From Candidatus Hydrogenedentota bacterium (GTDB lineage Bacteria > Hydrogenedentota > Hydrogenedentia > Hydrogenedentales > SLHB01): a stretch of 7,843 nt of DNA. Where the stretch lies: NCBI GenBank assembly GCA_003557825.1, contig PWNM01000051.1, forward strand, positions 1-7,843. Direction: 5' to 3'. Positions within the stretch are counted from its first letter, which is position 1. Every line of letters begins with the position of its first letter. The notes beneath the pieces are model-generated. The model searched no databases, was not told the DNA's origin, and worked only from the letters and a program-made list of their open reading frames with translations. Positions 5,974 through 7,843 of this stretch are shown one piece after another. The translations under genes and the position numbers were made by a program.

Positions 5974-6298
5974 TTCATCCTGTTTATGACAAAAGACGGG
6001 TTTGTGGTGTATTATGGTTTATGAATTTGGCTGGATTCTAGAAATTGGGACTGCCTGGGCATGGTATGGTGTTTTGTTTTAGGGTGTAGGCATGGCAGGA
6101 AGCTGGCGTTTTGACGGTTCTTCGTCGAGCATTCCGGCAAGGTTTCCCAGAAGTTATATACTTCAAGAAGGAAATACTGATATCTTCATGGTTATTTACT
6201 GCTTTTTAGGCCAAAATACCCTGCATGTAAATGTGGAATAGAAATTGCTCTACCCTTTTAGTCACCCAGGGAAAAGCCAGTTTAAGTGGAGAAACTCT
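5974..6298. other. Non-coding stretch between the DUF434 and ankyrin genes
   Basis: 325 bp, clearly AT-richer than the flanking genes. It contains a candidate promoter at 5986-6015 and the ribosome binding site of the ankyrin gene (GTGGAG around 6287). No hairpin terminator is seen after the DUF434 gene. A 49-codon reading frame at 6092-6241 is present but not convincing. I see no RNA gene or mobile element. Confidence 0.6.
5986..6015 (+). promoter_or_regulatory. Possible promoter upstream of the ankyrin gene
   Basis: ATGACA (5986-5991), an 18-bp spacer, TATTAT (6010-6015): each hexamer matches the sigma-70 consensus at 5 of 6 positions. It would leave a long leader of about 275 nt before the ankyrin ATG at 6299, so either the leader has a role or the real promoter is nearer. 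Confidence 0.4.
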
Positions 6299-6820
6299 AT
6301 GACGGAGCAATGGTATTACAGAATGGATGCGGAAGGTGAGACGCCCATGAGTAGGGCCGTAAAAAGCGGCCATCTTGCGTTGACCGAACTTATGCTTCAT
6401 CAACGTGACAAAGATGATCCCGATACGGCAGCGGGAGATTCATTGTTGCAACGGGCCGCTTATTGGGGGTTGGACAACGCTGTTCGAAAGTTGTTGGACC
6501 ATGGAGCTGATCCGTCTGAACGGGATCAACTGGGCGAAACGCCTTTGCACAGGGCGGGTCGACGTGGGCACTTGGATGCCGTCCTTGCATTGATCGAGCG
6601 AGGGGCCGATATCAATGCGGTAAATGAAATGGGTATGACCCCGTTGCATTGGGTTGCGCTGAATGGACGCCGCGATGTCGCTCAGGTTTTGGTGGAAAGC
6701 GGAGCCGAAGTGAACCGGCGCGATGATGCCGTAGGCGGATTGACTCCCTTGGCGATGGCAAAGTTGATGGGATATGAGGACTTAGCCGAGTTCCTGGGTG
6801 AACGCGGCGGATCGTGGTGA
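6299..6820 (+). CDS. Small ankyrin-repeat protein
   Basis: 173-aa protein made almost wholly of ankyrin repeats, which mediate protein-protein contacts. Five repeats of about 33 residues can be followed: about 11-43 (GETPMSRAVKSGHLALTELML), 44-76 (GDSLLQRAAYWGLDNAVRKLL), 77-109 (GETPLHRAGRRGHLDAVLALI), 110-142 (GMTPLHWVALNGRRDVAQVLV) and 144-173 (GLTPLAMAKLMGYEDLAEFLG). Repeats 3 and 4 are closest to the TPLHxA consensus; the first and last act as caps. There is no signal peptide, membrane segment or other domain, so it is likely cytosolic, with an unknown partner. The start is ATG at 6299 with GTGGAG about 8 nt upstream; the frame extends to a TTG at 6245 without support. It is alone in its transcription unit and ends at a strong hairpin. 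Confidence 0.92.
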   Translation: MTEQWYYRMDAEGETPMSRAVKSGHLALTELMLHQRDKDDPDTAAGDSLLQRAAYWGLDNAVRKLLDHGADPSERDQLGETPLHRAGRRGHLDAVLALIERGADINAVNEMGMTPLHWVALNGRRDVAQVLVESGAEVNRRDDAVGGLTPLAMAKLMGYEDLAEFLGERGGSW

Positions 6821-6830
6821 GTGGGCCAAC

Positions 6831-6874
6831 GCGCATCGGCCCAGCCATGGGGGCTGGAGCCGATGCGCACTTTT
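6831..6874 (+). terminator. Hairpin terminator after the ankyrin gene
   Basis: GCGCATCGGC (6831-6840) pairs with GCCGATGCGC (6859-6868), and inside it CCAGCC (6841-6846) pairs with GGCTGG (6852-6857), with one bulged A (6858) and a 5-nt loop. The 16-bp stem is followed by ACTTTT on the plus strand. No T-run follows on the minus strand, so it best serves the ankyrin gene, though it also lies just past the stop of the convergent GH172 gene. Confidence 0.8.
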
Positions 6875-6885
6875 ATGATGCAGAC

Positions 6886-7843
6886 CTAGACCACTTCGAG
6901 GGCGTCTCGATCCGGTAAAGCGGGGAAGGGGGCGTGGGGTTCTCTCTGATACCAAAATACCGTTGATGCAATATCATCCTGTAATGGCAAATACCGTCCT
7001 CCACTACGCCATCCTAGCGCTTGAATGGTCACCCGGAGGTTCTCCTCGAATCGAATCGGGTCCATAATATGCCAACGATACATCCCAAAACGCTGCTGCG
7101 ATCGGTAGGTTCCGTCGGGACGAATGACCTGATGGAGTCCCGCATAGGCGGTTGAGAACTCGGTGTACTGGCCTTCGCGGTCGAAATTGTACGATCCGCA
7201 GAAATAGTCTTCCGTACCTGTGCCACAGATGGTCGGCCAAGTATCGTCGTCCATAAAAAACTTAATCTCACCTTCTCCCCACCAGCCCGCGTTGTTCACC
7301 TGCCAGGCAAGGTAGGTGCCCACATAATGGCCCTGGCCTTGAATGCCATCGACCAAAACGTGGTCCGTCTTGTAGGGTAGCGGATTTGAACGCCGCCATT
7401 GGGCGTGTAGATAGGCGCAGTCCTCAGAAACATCGGTAAGCGTGTAGTTGATTTGGTAATACAGCACCATGGCTTCATCGGCGATGTTTTCCACCGTGAT
7501 GCGGCAATGCTTTCGGAACGGCATCTCCCAATAGCAGTTAAAGGCGCTGCCAGGATTGACGCAAACCGCTAGCGAATTCAGATGGGCATATTGTCCCCAG
7601 CCCATGCCAAAAAAATCGCCAATGGGACATTCAATGCTGGGTGTCTCTTCCCCGTCCCAGAAAAACCGGATTATGCTATACCGCCAATTGCCCGATGGGG
7701 TCATCCAGATCTGCTGAATTGCGCCGGGCCCTTCGATATCTGCCAGCTCGAATGTCTGTCCCGGTTCGATGCGAACCGACGGCGAAACTTTCCATCCCCG
7801 CCCCAAGTCGCGCGCGCATCCGGCCCCGGTTCCTTCTGTAGCC
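6886..7843 (-). CDS. GH172 / DUF2961 glycoside hydrolase family protein, 3' part
   Basis: The C-terminal 318 codons of a DUF2961 protein; the start lies beyond the right edge. The frame stays open to the window end, and the residues there (ATEGTG, then ARDLGRGWKVSP) fit the family before IEPGQTFELADIEGPGAIQ. Later features are the beta-sandwich core and GTGTEDYFCGSYNF (Glu codon at 7212-7210, a likely active-site residue by family comparison), QQRFGMYRWHIMDPIRF, RVTIQALGW and a conserved tail HAPFPALPDRDALEV. Characterised GH172 members act on fructofuranose or arabinofuranose linkages and form trimers or higher assemblies; the substrate here is unknown. No secretion signal can be judged because the N-terminus is missing. 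It converges on the ankyrin gene with 65 bp between stops. Confidence 0.93.
   Translation of the reverse strand, partial: ATEGTGAGCARDLGRGWKVSPSVRIEPGQTFELADIEGPGAIQQIWMTPSGNWRYSIIRFFWDGEETPSIECPIGDFFGMGWGQYAHLNSLAVCVNPGSAFNCYWEMPFRKHCRITVENIADEAMVLYYQINYTLTDVSEDCAYLHAQWRRSNPLPYKTDHVLVDGIQGQGHYVGTYLAWQVNNAGWWGEGEIKFFMDDDTWPTICGTGTEDYFCGSYNFDREGQYTEFSTAYAGLHQVIRPDGTYRSQQRFGMYRWHIMDPIRFEENLRVTIQALGWRSGGRYLPLQDDIASTVFWYQREPHAPFPALPDRDALEVV

Noticed and set aside
6092..6241. 49-codon plus-strand frame starting with MAGSWRFDG
   Set aside because: The ribosome binding site is weak, the composition is unremarkable and no family is recognised. It cannot be told from chance in an AT-rich gap.
1..7843. 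tRNA, rRNA, CRISPR, insertion sequence or phage remnants
   Set aside because: No cloverleaf, repeat-spacer array, transposase or terminal inverted repeats were seen. The HK97-fold protein is a typical encapsulin with its cargo, not a prophage capsid gene, since no other phage genes are near.

Overview
This window (about 7.8 kb, moderate GC, AGGAGG-like ribosome binding sites, sigma-70-like promoters) is bacterial chromosomal DNA. No phage, transposon, tRNA, rRNA or CRISPR signal is visible. The combination of a GH172/DUF2961 protein, a URO-D-like protein, an ankyrin protein, a Family 1 encapsulin with ferritin-like cargo and an NrpR-type regulator is what I would expect in an environmental member of the PVC superphylum or a neighbouring candidate phylum such as Hydrogenedentota or Sumerlaeota. 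That placement is inference from gene content only.

Nitrogen block (1-2447). A 5' fragment of NADP-type glutamate dehydrogenase (gdhA, minus strand, running off the left edge) is divergent from a gene for an NrpR-family regulator (winged helix plus one NrpR sensor domain, plus strand). NrpR is best known as the 2-oxoglutarate-responsive nitrogen repressor of methanogenic archaea. The 375-bp divergent region holds a good gdhA promoter and a plausible nrpR promoter. Each is associated with a copy of the same 11-bp sequence (TATGCCGGTTC). One copy forms a perfect palindrome (CCGGCA-N4-TGCCGG) just upstream of the nrpR promoter; the other covers the predicted gdhA transcription start. The simplest reading is a bacterial NrpR circuit controlling ammonium assimilation and itself.

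URO-D-like gene (2451-3533, minus) converges on nrpR with only 3 bp between the stop codons. It belongs to the broad uroporphyrinogen decarboxylase/methyltransferase fold family but is not a typical HemE.

Encapsulin block (3658-5247). A two-gene minus-strand operon encodes an encapsulated ferritin (EncFtn, complete ferroxidase site, C-terminal LGIGSLK targeting peptide) followed by the Family 1 encapsulin shell. It ends in a strong intrinsic terminator and starts from a recognisable promoter. Together the two proteins should form an iron-storing nanocompartment. A DUF434/DUF5616 gene is divergent from it; the shared upstream region contains a 7-4-7 inverted repeat.

Right block (5974-7843). 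A 325-bp non-coding stretch is followed by a small five-repeat ankyrin protein, a strong hairpin terminator, and the C-terminal part of a convergent GH172/DUF2961 gene that runs off the right edge.
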